This document shows, piece after piece, positions 36,425 through 46,800 of a DNA stretch of 61,236 bases. The DNA is from Pseudomonas syringae. GTDB lineage: Bacteria; Pseudomonadota; Gammaproteobacteria; Pseudomonadales; Pseudomonadaceae. Made by a program: the position numbers and the translations under genes. The stretch spans positions 1 through 61,236 of the forward strand of contig NZ_WKCB01000026.1 in the NCBI RefSeq assembly GCF_021606685.1, written 5' to 3'. Each line of letters opens with the position of its first letter. The first letter of the stretch is position 1. The notes beneath the pieces are model-generated. The model ran no database searches. It worked only from the letters and a program-made list of their open reading frames with translations, and was not told the DNA's origin.

Positions 36425-37483
36425 ATGTCAAAGTCACGCCGTTACTCCATCGTCGGCCTGTGCGCCCTGTTGTTGATTGTGCTGATCACCTGGTATTTCT
36501 CCCGCGCGACCCCGGTCGCCGTGCCTGCTGCCATCGCCCATGGTTATGCAAAAGCCTTGAAACAGGCGCATAACGGTGAGCCTGGCGCGGCGCGCGTGCT
36601 GTATCAGCAGTTGGGCCGCCAGGATTTGTCCCCTGAACGCCGTGCCGCGTTGCACGTCGAGTTGCCCAACTACCCGAGCCCCCAGGCGCTGAAGCTGGCC
36701 GACAAAGACCTGACGAGTGAGTCGCCGCAGGTACGCGAGGCCGCGATCCATAGCATCGTCGGCCTGGTGCCCACCGGCCAGCGCACGCTGTTGCTCGGCC
36801 CGGTACTGGAAGACCCCGACCAGAACGTACGCTTTGCCGCCGCCAATGCCTTGCTCGGGCTTTCCCCCGACACCCTGGGGCTGTACTTCGGCCCACTGCA
36901 ACAGGTGCTGGATGAGTTCGTGAAAACCCTCAAAGCGCAGCCGGAAACCGCCGAAGGCTGGATTCAACTGGCGCGCCTGTACATCCACAGCGCGCTGCTG
37001 CCCGAGGCGCAGAATGCCCTGGAACAGGCCATGCGCCTGCAACCGGACAACCTGCAAGCCGGGGTCGCGCAGATCGAGTTACTGGATAAACAAGGCAAGA
37101 CCGACGAGTCCCGCCAGTTGCTGGCGCGGCAGTTGGCGGCGCACCCCGAGTCCGCCTACCTGCAGCACGCCCTCGGCCTGTGGCTGCTGCACCATGGCGA
37201 GCGCCCTTATGCGCTGCTTGGCCTGTCCAAGGCGGTGGAGCTTGAGCCGGACGACCAGGATTATCGCTACGACCTGGCCACCACCCTGCACGCCCAGCAG
37301 GAACTGGAAGCCGCCCAGCGCCAACTCGAAGAAATCCTCCAGCGCCACCCGGCCAATCGCAAGGCACGCGTGCTGCTGATCAACTATTGGAAAGAAAGCG
37401 GCCAACTGCAGAATGTGCAGGTGCTGCTGGCCCAGCTCGAGCAGCAGAACCCCGACGATCCTGCGCTGCAACAAGGCCTGTAG
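36425..37483 (+). CDS. Membrane-anchored TPR/HEAT-repeat protein
   Basis: A 352-residue protein with one N-terminal TM segment (IVGLCALLLIVLITWYF, residues 9-25) and a periplasmic or cytoplasmic helical-repeat body. A HEAT-like segment (SPQVREAAIHSIVGLV, DPDQNVRFAAANALLGL) is at about 97-150, followed by TPR units (AEGWIQLARLYIHSALLPEAQNALEQAMRLQPDN, then AYLQHALGLWLLHHGERPYALLGLSKAVELEPDD). It resembles predicted scaffold proteins; no catalytic motif is visible and the partner is unknown. Confidence 0.8.
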   Translation: MSKSRRYSIVGLCALLLIVLITWYFSRATPVAVPAAIAHGYAKALKQAHNGEPGAARVLYQQLGRQDLSPERRAALHVELPNYPSPQALKLADKDLTSESPQVREAAIHSIVGLVPTGQRTLLLGPVLEDPDQNVRFAAANALLGLSPDTLGLYFGPLQQVLDEFVKTLKAQPETAEGWIQLARLYIHSALLPEAQNALEQAMRLQPDNLQAGVAQIELLDKQGKTDESRQLLARQLAAHPESAYLQHALGLWLLHHGERPYALLGLSKAVELEPDDQDYRYDLATTLHAQQELEAAQRQLEEILQRHPANRKARVLLINYWKESGQLQNVQVLLAQLEQQNPDDPALQQGL

Positions 37484-37603
37484 ACGCGCCCTGCGGGCAT
37501 TTTGGGGGAAAGGTTGAACCGTGGCACAGCGCTACGGTCAAGAGAACATGGCGCGTCCACTTGGCCGCGCATCCTCTACTCGCATGTGACCTGAGGGCAC
37601 TTC

Positions 37604-39103
37604 TTGTCTACATCCAACGCGCAGTTATCCGAAAAAGCGGCCACCGGCATCGAAGGTCTTGATGACATTCTTTCCGGGGGGCTTTCGCGTAGCCATCTGT
37701 TCCTGCTGGAAGGCGAACCTGGCACCGGTAAAACCACCGTCGCTCTGCATTTCCTGCAGGCCGGCGCGAAAGACGGCGAGCGATCGCTGTACATCACGCT
37801 GTCTGAAACCGAACGCGAGTTGCGCCAGGGTGCCAAGTCCCATGGGTGGGACCTGGACGACAATATCCATATTTTCGAGCTGACCCCGCCGGAGAGCCTG
37901 CTCGACGCCGAGCACCAGCAAAGCCTGCTGTACTCCTCCGACCTTGAACTGGGCGAGGCCACGCGGCAGATTTTCGAGGTGGTGGAGCGGGTCAAGCCGA
38001 CCCGTGTAGTCATCGACAGCCTCTCGGAAATCCGCCTGCTGGCGCAAAGCTCGCTGCGCTATCGCCGGCAGATCCTGGCGATCAAGCATTACTTCGTGCG
38101 CTACGACGCCACGGTGCTGCTGCTGGACGACCTGACCACCGAATCCCTGGATAAAACCGTGCACAGCGTGGCCCACGGCGTGATCCGCCTGGAAGAACTC
38201 ACGCCCAACTACGGTGCCGAACGCCGCCGGGTGCGGGTGGTGAAATACCGTGGCCAGAAGTATCGCGGCGGCTTCCACGATTTCACCATCATGCACGGCG
38301 GTGTACACGTGTTCCCCCGCCTGGTGGCGGCCGAGCACCGTGGCGGCTACGTGCGCCAGACCCTGAGCAGCGGCATTCGGGAAATGGATGCGTTGATGGG
38401 TGGTGGCGTCGAAACCGGCTCCAGCAGCCTGATCCTCGGCCCGGCCGGTACCGGCAAATCGCTGATCTCGATGATCTTTGCCGCCGCCGCCGTGGCGCGG
38501 GGTGAAAAGGCCGCACTGTTTATCTTCGACGAAGAGCTGGGCTTGCTGTTCGAGCGCATGAAAAACATGGGCATCGACCTTGAAGCGCTACAGGAGACCG
38601 GCAACCTGCTGATCGAGCAGGTGGATGCCGCCGAGCTGTCCCCCGGCGAGTTCTCACACCGCGTACGCCGTTGCGTCGACGAGCGCGGGATCAAAACCGT
38701 GGTCATCGACAGCATCAATGGCTACCAGGCCGCCATGCCGGAAGAGAACGCGCTGATCCTGCACATGCACGAACTGTTGCTGTATCTCAACCGCCGCGGT
38801 GCCGCGACCTTCATGACCGTCGCGCAGCACGGCCTGGTCGGCGATATGCAGGCCCCGGTCGACATCACTTACCTTGCCGACACTGTGATTCTGCTGCGTT
38901 ACTTCGAGGCCCTCGGCAAGGTACGCCGTGCGATTTCGATCATCAAGAAACGCACCGGCTCCCACGAGTCCTCTATCCGTGAATACCGCATCAGCAGCCG
39001 TGGCCTCACGGTCGGCGAACCACTGGACAACTTCCAGGGCGTATTGCGCGGGATCCCGACCTACATGGGCGCCGGCTCCCCTCTGCTCAAGGATGAGGGA
39101 TAG
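37604..39103 (+). CDS. KaiC-type double-RecA-domain ATPase
   Basis: A 499-residue protein with two KaiC domains. CI has Walker A GEPGTGKTT (37-45) and Walker B VVIDSLSE; CII has Walker A GPAGTGKS (279-286) and VVIDSINGY. The CII glutamate pair is kept (Glu310-Glu311 in FDEELG), but the CI position reads Ser67-Glu68 (LSETE). The cyanobacterial phosphosite Ser-Thr pair appears as Thr422-Tyr423 (DITYLADTVILLRY). The TTG start has GAGGG 7 bases upstream. The stop overlaps the start of the downstream sensor kinase, so the two probably act together. No kaiA or kaiB is in the window. A circadian role should not be assumed. Confidence 0.92.
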   Translation: MSTSNAQLSEKAATGIEGLDDILSGGLSRSHLFLLEGEPGTGKTTVALHFLQAGAKDGERSLYITLSETERELRQGAKSHGWDLDDNIHIFELTPPESLLDAEHQQSLLYSSDLELGEATRQIFEVVERVKPTRVVIDSLSEIRLLAQSSLRYRRQILAIKHYFVRYDATVLLLDDLTTESLDKTVHSVAHGVIRLEELTPNYGAERRRVRVVKYRGQKYRGGFHDFTIMHGGVHVFPRLVAAEHRGGYVRQTLSSGIREMDALMGGGVETGSSSLILGPAGTGKSLISMIFAAAAVARGEKAALFIFDEELGLLFERMKNMGIDLEALQETGNLLIEQVDAAELSPGEFSHRVRRCVDERGIKTVVIDSINGYQAAMPEENALILHMHELLLYLNRRGAATFMTVAQHGLVGDMQAPVDITYLADTVILLRYFEALGKVRRAISIIKKRTGSHESSIREYRISSRGLTVGEPLDNFQGVLRGIPTYMGAGSPLLKDEG

Positions 39104-40773
39104 TGCCCAGCCTTCCCGGCGTTTCCGAACGCGCAATCATCCTGGCGCCCTTGGGGCGTGACGGCACGCTGGCACTGATGATGCTTAACGAAGCGGGCTA
39201 CAACGGTATTGTCGCCAGTAACCTGACGATGCTGTGCGAGGCGCTGGAACACGGCGCCGGCCTGCTGATCATTGCCGCCGAAGCGTTGCGCGGCGTCGAC
39301 CTGGAGCCGCTGCTGGAGCACTTGCACCAGCAGCCAGCCTGGTCGGACTTGCCCATCGTACTGATGACGCACCATGGTGGCAGCGAGCAGAACGGCTCGT
39401 CCCACCTCAGCGGCCTGCTGGGCAACGTGACGTTCCTGGAGCGCCCTTTCCACCCGATCACCTTGATCAGCCTGGTCAGCGCCGCCCTGCGGGGCCGGCG
39501 CAGGCAATACGAAGCCCGCGACCGCCTGATCGACTTGAGTGAAAGCGAACTGCGCCTGCAACGCACCCTGGAAACCCTGGAGCAGCAGGTCGAGGAGCGC
39601 ACCGCGCAATTGCGCCACAACGAAGAAGCCCTGCGCCAATCCCAGAAAATGGAGGCCGTCGGCCAATTGACCGGCGGCATCGCCCATGACTTCAACAACA
39701 TGCTCACCGGGATCATCGGCAGCCTCGAACTGCTGCGCCGCCGCGTATCCCGTGGCAAGTTGGACGACCTCGACGGCCTGATCGACTTGGGCGTCACCTC
39801 GGCCAACCGCGCCGCCGGCCTCACCCACCGCCTGCTGGCCTTCTCGCGCCGCCAGTCGCTGGACTCCAAGTCGGTCAACCTCAATGAGCTGGTCACCTCC
39901 ATGGGCGAGCTGCTGCAACGCAGCATCAACGAAAGTATCACCCTGCAAATGCGCCTCGCCGACCAGCTGTGGTCGGCCGAGGCCGACCCCAACCAGTTGG
40001 AAAGTGCCCTGCTCAACCTGGTCATCAATGCCCGCGATGCCATGCCCAGTGGCGGCAAGTTGGTGGTGGAAACCACCAATCGGCGCCTGGACAACGTCTT
40101 CACCGCCGCCTATGGCACCCTCACCCCCGGCGACTACGTGGAGCTGAGCGTCAGCGATAACGGTTGCGGCATACCAGAGAGCGTCATCGGGCGGGTGTTC
40201 GACCCCTTCTTCACCACCAAACCCATCGGCCAGGGTACCGGCCTGGGCTTGTCGATGATTTACGGTTTCGCGCGCCAGTCCCATGGCCATGTGACCATCC
40301 ACAGTGAAGTGGGCAAGGGCACCACGGTGAGCCTGTTTCTGCCGCGCTTTGTTGGCGAGCTTACCGCCGATGTGCGTCTGGACCCTGCCCTGCTGCCATT
40401 CGCCAACGCCGGCGAAACCGTGCTGATCGTCGAGGACGATCCGGCGGTACGGGTACTGGTGAGCCAGGTGCTGAGCGAACTGGGCTACGCCTTTGTCGAA
40501 GCCGGTGATGCCGACAGCGCGCTGCCGATCATCGAGTCCAGCCAACGCATCGACCTGATGATCAGCGATGTGGGCTTACCGGGCATGAACGGGCGGCAAC
40601 TGGCGGAGATCGGCCGGCAGATTCGCCCCGACCTCAAGGTGTTGTTCATCACCGGGTACGCCGAGCATGCGGCCGTGCGCGGTGGCTTCCTCGACCCTGG
40701 CATGCAACTGATCACCAAGCCGTTCACCTTTGAGTTGTTGACGGCCAAGGTGCGCGAGATGATCAGAAACTAG
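39103..40773 (+). CDS. Hybrid sensor histidine kinase with N-terminal REC-like and C-terminal REC domains
   Basis: A 556-residue soluble kinase. Residues about 8-125 form a degenerate receiver-like domain without an obvious phospho-Asp. A short coiled coil follows (about 140-180), then HisKA with phospho-His195 in GGIAHDFNNMLTGII, a HATPase domain (about 295-415, NLVINARDAMP, SDNGCGIPE, GTGLGLSMIYGF), and a C-terminal REC with Asp489 (MISDVGLPGMNG). Its GTG start overlaps the kaiC-type stop by one base, so translation is coupled. It probably takes input from the KaiC-like ATPase (inference); no TM segment is present. Confidence 0.92.
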   Translation: MPSLPGVSERAIILAPLGRDGTLALMMLNEAGYNGIVASNLTMLCEALEHGAGLLIIAAEALRGVDLEPLLEHLHQQPAWSDLPIVLMTHHGGSEQNGSSHLSGLLGNVTFLERPFHPITLISLVSAALRGRRRQYEARDRLIDLSESELRLQRTLETLEQQVEERTAQLRHNEEALRQSQKMEAVGQLTGGIAHDFNNMLTGIIGSLELLRRRVSRGKLDDLDGLIDLGVTSANRAAGLTHRLLAFSRRQSLDSKSVNLNELVTSMGELLQRSINESITLQMRLADQLWSAEADPNQLESALLNLVINARDAMPSGGKLVVETTNRRLDNVFTAAYGTLTPGDYVELSVSDNGCGIPESVIGRVFDPFFTTKPIGQGTGLGLSMIYGFARQSHGHVTIHSEVGKGTTVSLFLPRFVGELTADVRLDPALLPFANAGETVLIVEDDPAVRVLVSQVLSELGYAFVEAGDADSALPIIESSQRIDLMISDVGLPGMNGRQLAEIGRQIRPDLKVLFITGYAEHAAVRGGFLDPGMQLITKPFTFELLTAKVREMIRN

Positions 40774-40790
40774 GGCTGCCAGGCAGCCCT
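40772..40790. terminator. Hairpin terminator between convergent signalling genes
   Basis: AGGGCTGCC-A-GGCAGCCCT is a perfect 9-bp palindrome around one base, starting at the kinase TAG (40771-40773) and ending 7 bases before the response-regulator stop at 40797; TTTT follows at 40795. It probably serves both genes. Confidence 0.7.
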
Positions 40791-40796
40791 AGGGTT

Positions 40797-41174
40797 TTAC
40801 GCCAACAAGCGCTGGATATGCTCTTGCAGCGTGTCCAGGTCAAACGGCTTGGCCAGGATCGGCGCGTTGCGCGTGATCGGGCTGTTGCAGTCGAGGATTT
40901 CCTGCGGATAGCCGCTGATAAAAATCACTTTCAGTTCCGGGCGTACCTTGAGCGCCGGTTCAGCGATCTGCACCCCGGAAATCCCGCCGGGCAGGCGGTA
41001 ATCGGTAACCATCAGGTCCAGGTGCGGCTTGGTGGCGAGGATTTCGAAGGCTTCCTTGCCATTGATCGCCTTCAAGACGCGATACCCCAGACCCGCCAGG
41101 TACTCACCCAGCACGAACATAATGGATTCGTCGTCCTCGACGATCAGAACGACATCTTGTGCATCTTCACTCAT
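40797..41174 (-). CDS. Single-domain response regulator
   Basis: A 125-residue stand-alone receiver: acidic pocket VEDDES (Asp14, Asp15), phospho-Asp58 in LMVTDYRLPGG, and the KPFD Lys near residue 107. No output domain. It starts at MSEDAQDV; a longer reading adds 10 residues. It is convergent with the KaiC-coupled kinase and upstream-adjacent to the REC-kinase gene (78 bp), so it is a candidate phospho-acceptor for kinases of this cluster. Related in type to the receiver at 51080-51442. Confidence 0.9.
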   Translation of the reverse strand: MSEDAQDVVLIVEDDESIMFVLGEYLAGLGYRVLKAINGKEAFEILATKPHLDLMVTDYRLPGGISGVQIAEPALKVRPELKVIFISGYPQEILDCNSPITRNAPILAKPFDLDTLQEHIQRLLA

Positions 41175-41252
41175 GGGAAGCCTTTGTCCGGTCATTAGCT
41201 GCAATTACGACCATGGGGTCACGCAGAGGTTGCGTCGGGGCGACGATCGATT

Positions 41253-42446
41253 TCATTGCGACTGCTCAAGGGGCAGGCACACCCGGAACAGGGCGCCCTC
41301 GCCTATCTGGCTTTCGACCTCGATGGTGCCGCCATGGGCCGCAACGATCTGCTCTGAAATAAACAGCCCGAGGCCCAGACCTGCTGCTACCTGGCTGGCA
41401 GAGACCCGCTCGAACTGCTGGAAAATGCGTTTCTGGTTTTCTTCGCTGATGCCGATCCCGTGATCGCGCACCTCCACACGGGCTTCGCCATGCTCGCGGT
41501 ATACGCGCACCTCCACCGGGCTTTTGGCCCCGTAGCGCAAGGCGTTGGTCAGCAGGTTGGTGACCACCTGCTCGATGCGGAACTCATCCCAGTTGCCCTC
41601 CACGGGACCCTCGGCGACCAGGTGCATGGAGGAGCCGGCAGCCGCCACCTGCGGCGCGAAATTCTCCACCAGGTTGCGCACCAGTTGCGCCAGGTCGAAA
41701 CGCCCCGGGCGGATCGACAACTTGCCGGTGCGGATGCGCGACACGTCGAGCATGTCTTCGATCAGGCGGATCAGGCTCTGGATCTGGCGCTCATCGCGGT
41801 CGACCATGGCGTGCATCTTGTCCAGGGTGAACGCGGCGGCGTTATCACGGGCCAAGTGCATCTTGCGCAGTTGGGTTTCGAGGATCAGCCCGTTCAGCGG
41901 CGTACGCACTTCATGGGCGACGATCGACATGAAGTCATCGCGCATGCGCACCGCTTGCTCCAACTCGGCCTGGGCGGACTGCAGGCGTGTCAGCAACAGC
42001 TCCTGTTCACGGCGGCTGCGCTCCAGCGCTTCGACCTGCTGCTTCATCGCCTTGCTCTGGCGGTACAGGTCGACGAACACATTGACCTTGCTCTTCACCG
42101 CATGGATATCCAGCGGTTTATGCAGAAAGTCCACGGCGCCGCTTTCATAGCCCTTGAACGCGTAATTGAGTTCACGGCCGGCGGCGCTGACGAACACAAT
42201 CGGGATGTTCTTGGTTTTTTCGGTGCCGCGCATCAGCTCGGCCAACTCAAAACCGTTCATGCCGGGCATCTGCACGTCGAGAATCGCCATGGCGAATTCG
42301 TGTTCCAGCAACAGGGACAACGCCTCGTCGGCGCTCAATGCCTTGAAGACCTGGCGATCCTCGCGCTTGATCAGCGCTTCGAGGGCCAGCAGGTTTTCCG
42401 GCAGATCGTCGACGATCAGCAGTTTGGCCTGGACATTACTTAACAT
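41253..42446 (-). CDS. REC-histidine kinase
   Basis: A 397-residue soluble kinase with an N-terminal receiver (phospho-Asp57 in ILDVQMPGMNG; KPLD), a coiled-coil linker (about 128-170), HisKA with His178 in SIVAHEVRTPLNG, and HATPase_c (about 280-393, TNLLTNALRYG, DHGIGIS, GLGLGLFISEQIV). The receiver in front of the kinase suggests it is controlled by an upstream kinase, probably the triple-REC hybrid in the same operon. It overlaps the cheB-type gene by 7 bp. Confidence 0.92.
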   Translation of the reverse strand: MLSNVQAKLLIVDDLPENLLALEALIKREDRQVFKALSADEALSLLLEHEFAMAILDVQMPGMNGFELAELMRGTEKTKNIPIVFVSAAGRELNYAFKGYESGAVDFLHKPLDIHAVKSKVNVFVDLYRQSKAMKQQVEALERSRREQELLLTRLQSAQAELEQAVRMRDDFMSIVAHEVRTPLNGLILETQLRKMHLARDNAAAFTLDKMHAMVDRDERQIQSLIRLIEDMLDVSRIRTGKLSIRPGRFDLAQLVRNLVENFAPQVAAAGSSMHLVAEGPVEGNWDEFRIEQVVTNLLTNALRYGAKSPVEVRVYREHGEARVEVRDHGIGISEENQKRIFQQFERVSASQVAAGLGLGLFISEQIVAAHGGTIEVESQIGEGALFRVCLPLEQSQ

Positions 42447-43039
42447 GGGGAGGATTCCAGCAAAGCCAGCAACGAGCCAATTTGGCTCAGCGTGAGAATA
42501 TGATCAGGTGTTTGCAAGGCCAGGGCCGCCCGTGGCATCACGGCGATCCGTGCCTCATCAGGGTCTTGCACGACCGTGGTGCCACCCAACTGTTTAACGT
42601 GCGCCAGGCCGCGCGCGCCGTCCTGGTTGGCACCGGTCAGCAGGATGGCCAGCAGCGCCTTGCCGTAAGCATCGGCGGCGGAGGAAAACAGGTAATCAAT
42701 CGCCGGTCGGGAATGGTGCACACGGTCCTCCTGGCTCAGGGACAGGCTGTGGTCGTGCTCCACCGAGAGGTGATAGCCGGGCCCGGCGAAGTACAACGTA
42801 CCCGCTTCGATCACTTCCTTATCCTGCGCTTCCCGTACCGGAATCCGCAGGCGCCGCGCGAACACTTGCGCCAGTTGGCTACGGCGCTCATCCGGCAGGT
42901 GCAGCACCGCAATGATCGGCAGGCCAAAGCCCTGGGGCAATTCGCCGAAAATATTCAACAACGCCTCGACGCCGCCGGCGGAGGCGCCGACGACGATGGC
43001 TTCAATCCCGCGAATCGGGGTCGCTTGCGCGTCGTTCAT
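42440..43039 (-). CDS. CheB-type methylesterase domain protein without receiver
   Basis: A 199-residue protein consisting only of the CheB catalytic domain. The triad is visible: Ser20 (VGASAGG), His47 (VLHLPDE) and Asp140 (GANQDGARG). The usual N-terminal receiver and linker are absent, so it is not regulated by direct phosphorylation. It overlaps the cheR-type stop (ATGA, 4 bp). Methyl-glutamate removal from a chemoreceptor is its family function, but no MCP is encoded in the cluster, so the substrate may be the hybrid kinase or another protein (inference). Confidence 0.9.
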   Translation of the reverse strand: MNDAQATPIRGIEAIVVGASAGGVEALLNIFGELPQGFGLPIIAVLHLPDERRSQLAQVFARRLRIPVREAQDKEVIEAGTLYFAGPGYHLSVEHDHSLSLSQEDRVHHSRPAIDYLFSSAADAYGKALLAILLTGANQDGARGLAHVKQLGGTTVVQDPDEARIAVMPRAALALQTPDHILTLSQIGSLLALLESSPC

Positions 43040-43866
43040 GATTTTCGGTAGATCCGTTCCTGCTTGACCAAGGGTTCGAATTGCTTGCTGTACGCGGAAA
43101 AATCCAGGGTTTCCTTACTGCCGAGCACCAGGAAACCGCGATGGCACAGTGACTCATGAAACAATCCGAATGCGCGATCCTGTAATTTTTTATTGAAATA
43201 AATCAGTACGTTACGGCATGAAATTAATTGAGTTTCTGAGAATACACTATCCGTCGCCAAGCTGTGATCGGCAAAGGTCACGTTCTCACGCAGGGTTTTG
43301 TCGAAGATCGCGTAGTCGTACGCCGCCGTGTAGTACTCGGCGAACGAACGCTGGCCACCGGCCTGCTGATAGTTGGCAGTGTAAGCCCTTACATTCTCCA
43401 GGGAAAAGATACCCTGCTTGGCTTTGTCCAGGGACGCCGGGTTGATGTCCGTGGCATAAATGATAGTGCGCTCCAGCAACCCTTCTTCGCGCAGCAGGAT
43501 GGCCATGGAGTACACCTCCTCGCCCGTGCTGCACCCGGCGATCCAAATCTTGATCGACGGGTAGGTCTTGAGCAGCGGCACCACCTCCTGGCGGATCGCG
43601 AGGAAGTGCGACGGGTCGCGAAACATCTCGCTCACCGGAATCGTCAGAAATTGCAGCAGTTGCATGAACGCCGCCGGGTCGTGCAGTACCCGCTCCTGCA
43701 GCGCCGAAATCGTCGCGCAGTCAAACTGGCGCAGGGCGTGGGCCACACGCCGCTTCACCGACGCACCGGAGTAATCACGAAAGTCGTAGCTGTACTTGAG
43801 GTAAATCGCCTCAATCAGCAGGCGCAGCTCAATATCGCTGCTTTTATCCAAGAAACATTGCTCCAC
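43036..43866 (-). CDS. CheR-type SAM-dependent methyltransferase
   Basis: A 276-residue CheR. The N-terminal helical domain (about 10-75) includes GASVKRRVAHALR, then the SAM-binding core IWIAGCSTGEEVYSMAILLRE, IYATDINPASLDKAKQG and the LISCRNVLIYF motif. It starts with GTG directly after the TAA of the large hybrid kinase, so the two are translationally coupled. It forms a pair with the CheB-type protein. No TPR extension and no pentapeptide-bearing receptor are seen nearby. Confidence 0.92.
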   Translation of the reverse strand: MEQCFLDKSSDIELRLLIEAIYLKYSYDFRDYSGASVKRRVAHALRQFDCATISALQERVLHDPAAFMQLLQFLTIPVSEMFRDPSHFLAIRQEVVPLLKTYPSIKIWIAGCSTGEEVYSMAILLREEGLLERTIIYATDINPASLDKAKQGIFSLENVRAYTANYQQAGGQRSFAEYYTAAYDYAIFDKTLRENVTFADHSLATDSVFSETQLISCRNVLIYFNKKLQDRAFGLFHESLCHRGFLVLGSKETLDFSAYSKQFEPLVKQERIYRKS

Positions 43867-46800
43867 TTAAATGCGTTCCATCTTGGGTAGCCACACGCGA
43901 ATCAACGAGAACAGACGATCCAGGTCAATCGGCTTGGCCAGGTAATCATTGGAGCCGGCTGCGAGGCAGCGCTCCTGATCGTCCTTCATGGCCTTGGCCG
44001 TTACTGCGATGATCGGCAGTTTCTTCCAGCGCGGGTCCTGGCGGATCAACGTGGTGGCTTCATAACCGTCCATCTCCGGCATCATCACGTCCATCAGCAC
44101 CAGATCGATATCGTCGACTTCATTGAGTTTGTCGATGGCTTCGCGGCCGTTACGCCCGATCACCACCACGGCGCCTTTGTGCTCAAGGGCACTGGTGAGG
44201 GCGAAGATGTTGCGCACATCGTCGTCCACCAACAGGATCTTGCGCCCCTCGAAGACCTTGTCGCGGCTGCGGGCCGTCTTGAGCATCTTCTGGCGGTCAT
44301 GGGACAACTGCGATTCAACTTTGTGCAGAAAGAGTGTGACCTCATCGAGCAGGCGCTCCGGCGAGCGGGCGCCCTTGATGATGATCGAGCGCGAGTACTT
44401 GCGCAGTTCAGCCTCTTCGTCGCGGGTCAGGTTGCGCCCGGTGTAGACGATCACCGGCGGGAACGAGCAGATATCCTCGGTGGCCATGCGCTTGAGCAAC
44501 TCGTTACCGAGCATGTCCGGCAGCTTGAGGTCGATGATCATGCAGTCGTAGACGTTGGTGCGCAGCAGGTCCAGCGCGGCCTGGGCATAACCGACGTCGG
44601 TGATTTCGATGTCATCGTCGCCGATCAGACGGGCAATGCTGTCGCGCTGCAGGTCATCGTCTTCCACCAGGAGCACGCGCTTGACCTTCTGGGTCAGCTT
44701 GGCTTCCAGCCGGGCAAACACGTCCTTGAGCTCTTCGCGGGTGGTCGGTTTCACCGCATAACCTATGGCGCCCATGTGCATGGCGGCTTCGACGCGGTCT
44801 TCCACGGAAATCACGTGCACCGGGATGTGTCGGGTCTTGGCGTGCTCCTTGAGGCGTTGCAGCACGGTCAGCCCGGAATGGTCCGGCAAGCGCATGTCCA
44901 GCAGGATCGCGTCGGGGCTGTACTCTTCGGCGAGGTTGTAACCCTCGTCTGCGCCATGGGCGACCAGGCAGTTGTAGCCCAGTTCGTGCGCCAGGTCGAA
45001 GAGGATACGCGCAAAGTTCGGCTCGTCCTCCACCACCAGGATGCAACGCGTGGTGAACGGCGCTTTGTCGCGGTCGTCGACAAAGCGCGGGATGTGCGCG
45101 AGGTCGGCCAGCGGCAGCGGCGAAATCGCCACCGGCGTGGGCACCGGGGCCGTCACTACTTGGCGCGGCTGCTCGATCGGCGCCGCGTCTTCCGCGCGTT
45201 CCACGTACTGCTCCGGCAGCACCAGGGTGAACGTGCTGCCCTTGCCGGGCGCGCTGGTCACGCTGATATAGCCGCCGAGCAAGGTGGCCAGGTCGCGGGA
45301 AATCGACAGGCCCAGGCCCGTGCCGCCATAACGGCGGTTGGTGGTGCCGTCAGCCTGGCGGAACGCTTCGAAGATGCTTTCCTGCTGGTCCGGGGCAATC
45401 CCGATACCCGAATCGCGCACGGTAAAAGCAATGCCCTCCCCCGGCGCGCGGGACACCGACAGGCTTACATCGCCCTGCTCGGTGAACTTGACCGCGTTGG
45501 ACAGCAGATTCTTGAGGATTTGCTCCAGGCGCTGGCGGTCGGTGAACAGCATCAACGGCGCGTCTGCCTGCACCTGCACCTGGAATCCCAGCTTGCGGTC
45601 GGCGGCCAGCGGCTCGAACATGCCGCGCAGGCCATCGATCAGGCGGGCCACGCTGGAGTTCTCCGGGCGCACGTCGAGCTTGCCGGCTTCCACCTTGGAA
45701 ATATCCAGGATGTCGTTGATCAGGTTGAGCAGGTCATTGCCGGCCGAATAGATCGACTCGGCGAACTTGACCTGCTCGGCACTGAGGTTGTCCTGCGGGT
45801 TTTCCGCCAGCAACTTGGCCAGGATCAGCGAGCTGTTCAGCGGCGTGCGCAGCTCGTGGGACATATTCGCGAGGAATTCGGACTTGTACTTGCTGGAGCG
45901 TTGCAGCTCATCGGCGCGGTCTTCCAGCTCGACCTGGGCCTGGTTCAGCTCGATGTTCTTGCGGTCCATGGCGTCGCGCTGGTCGGCCAGGGTCTGGGCC
46001 TGTTCGGCCAGTTGCTCGTTGGTCTGTTCCAGCTCCGCCTGCTGGGTTTCCAGGTGAGCCTGGGATTCCTTGAGGATGCGCGACTGTTCTTCCAGCTCCT
46101 CGTTGGCGGTCTTGAGTTCTTCTTGTTGCACTTGCAGCTCTTCGTTGAGCTGCTGGGTTTCGGCCAACACTTCCTGCAAACGCTGGCGGTAGCGCGCAGC
46201 CTCGATGGAGGTGCCGATATTGCCGGCAATCAGCTCCAGCAACTCCACGTCGCGGTCATCCAGCGCGCGCAGAAAGCCCAGCTCGATCACACCATTGACC
46301 CGCCCATCATCGCTGGTCGGCACCACCAGCACGCTGCGTGTCGGGCCATCGCCGAGGCCGGAACTGACCTTGAAGTAACCCACCGGCACATCGTCCAGGC
46401 GAATCAGGCGATCCAACTGCGCGGCCTGGCCGACGATGCCTTCGTCGCTGTAGATCGACTGCTCCAGCTGCTCCTGGTCACGCGAGAAGCCGTAAGAGGC
46501 CACGCGCCGCAGACCGCCGTGCTCTTCACGCACGTACAAGGCAGACACCGCCGAGCCCATGTACTGGGCAAAGAACTGCAGGATATTGCGGCCCAGCATG
46601 TTCAGCGTCAGTTGGCCCAGCACCTGTTCGGCCAGTTCGGTCTGGCCGTTGCGCAGCCAGGCCTGCTGCTCCAGACGCCGCGCGATCTTCTGTTGTGACG
46701 CGAGGTTTGCGCTGTAGCTCTCTGACAGGGCAAGTAAATTTTTTCTGCCGATGTACGCCAGCACCCCACTCAACCCGAGCACAAAAACCAGGTAAAGCGT

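Noticed and set aside
39061..40545. 494-codon - strand frame opposite the KaiC-linked kinase
   Set aside because: The kinase on the + strand has all catalytic boxes; the antisense frame has none.
44179..46698. 839-codon + strand open frame opposite the large hybrid kinase
   Set aside because: The - strand encodes complete HisKA, HATPase and three receivers; the + frame shows no domain and has shadow-type composition.
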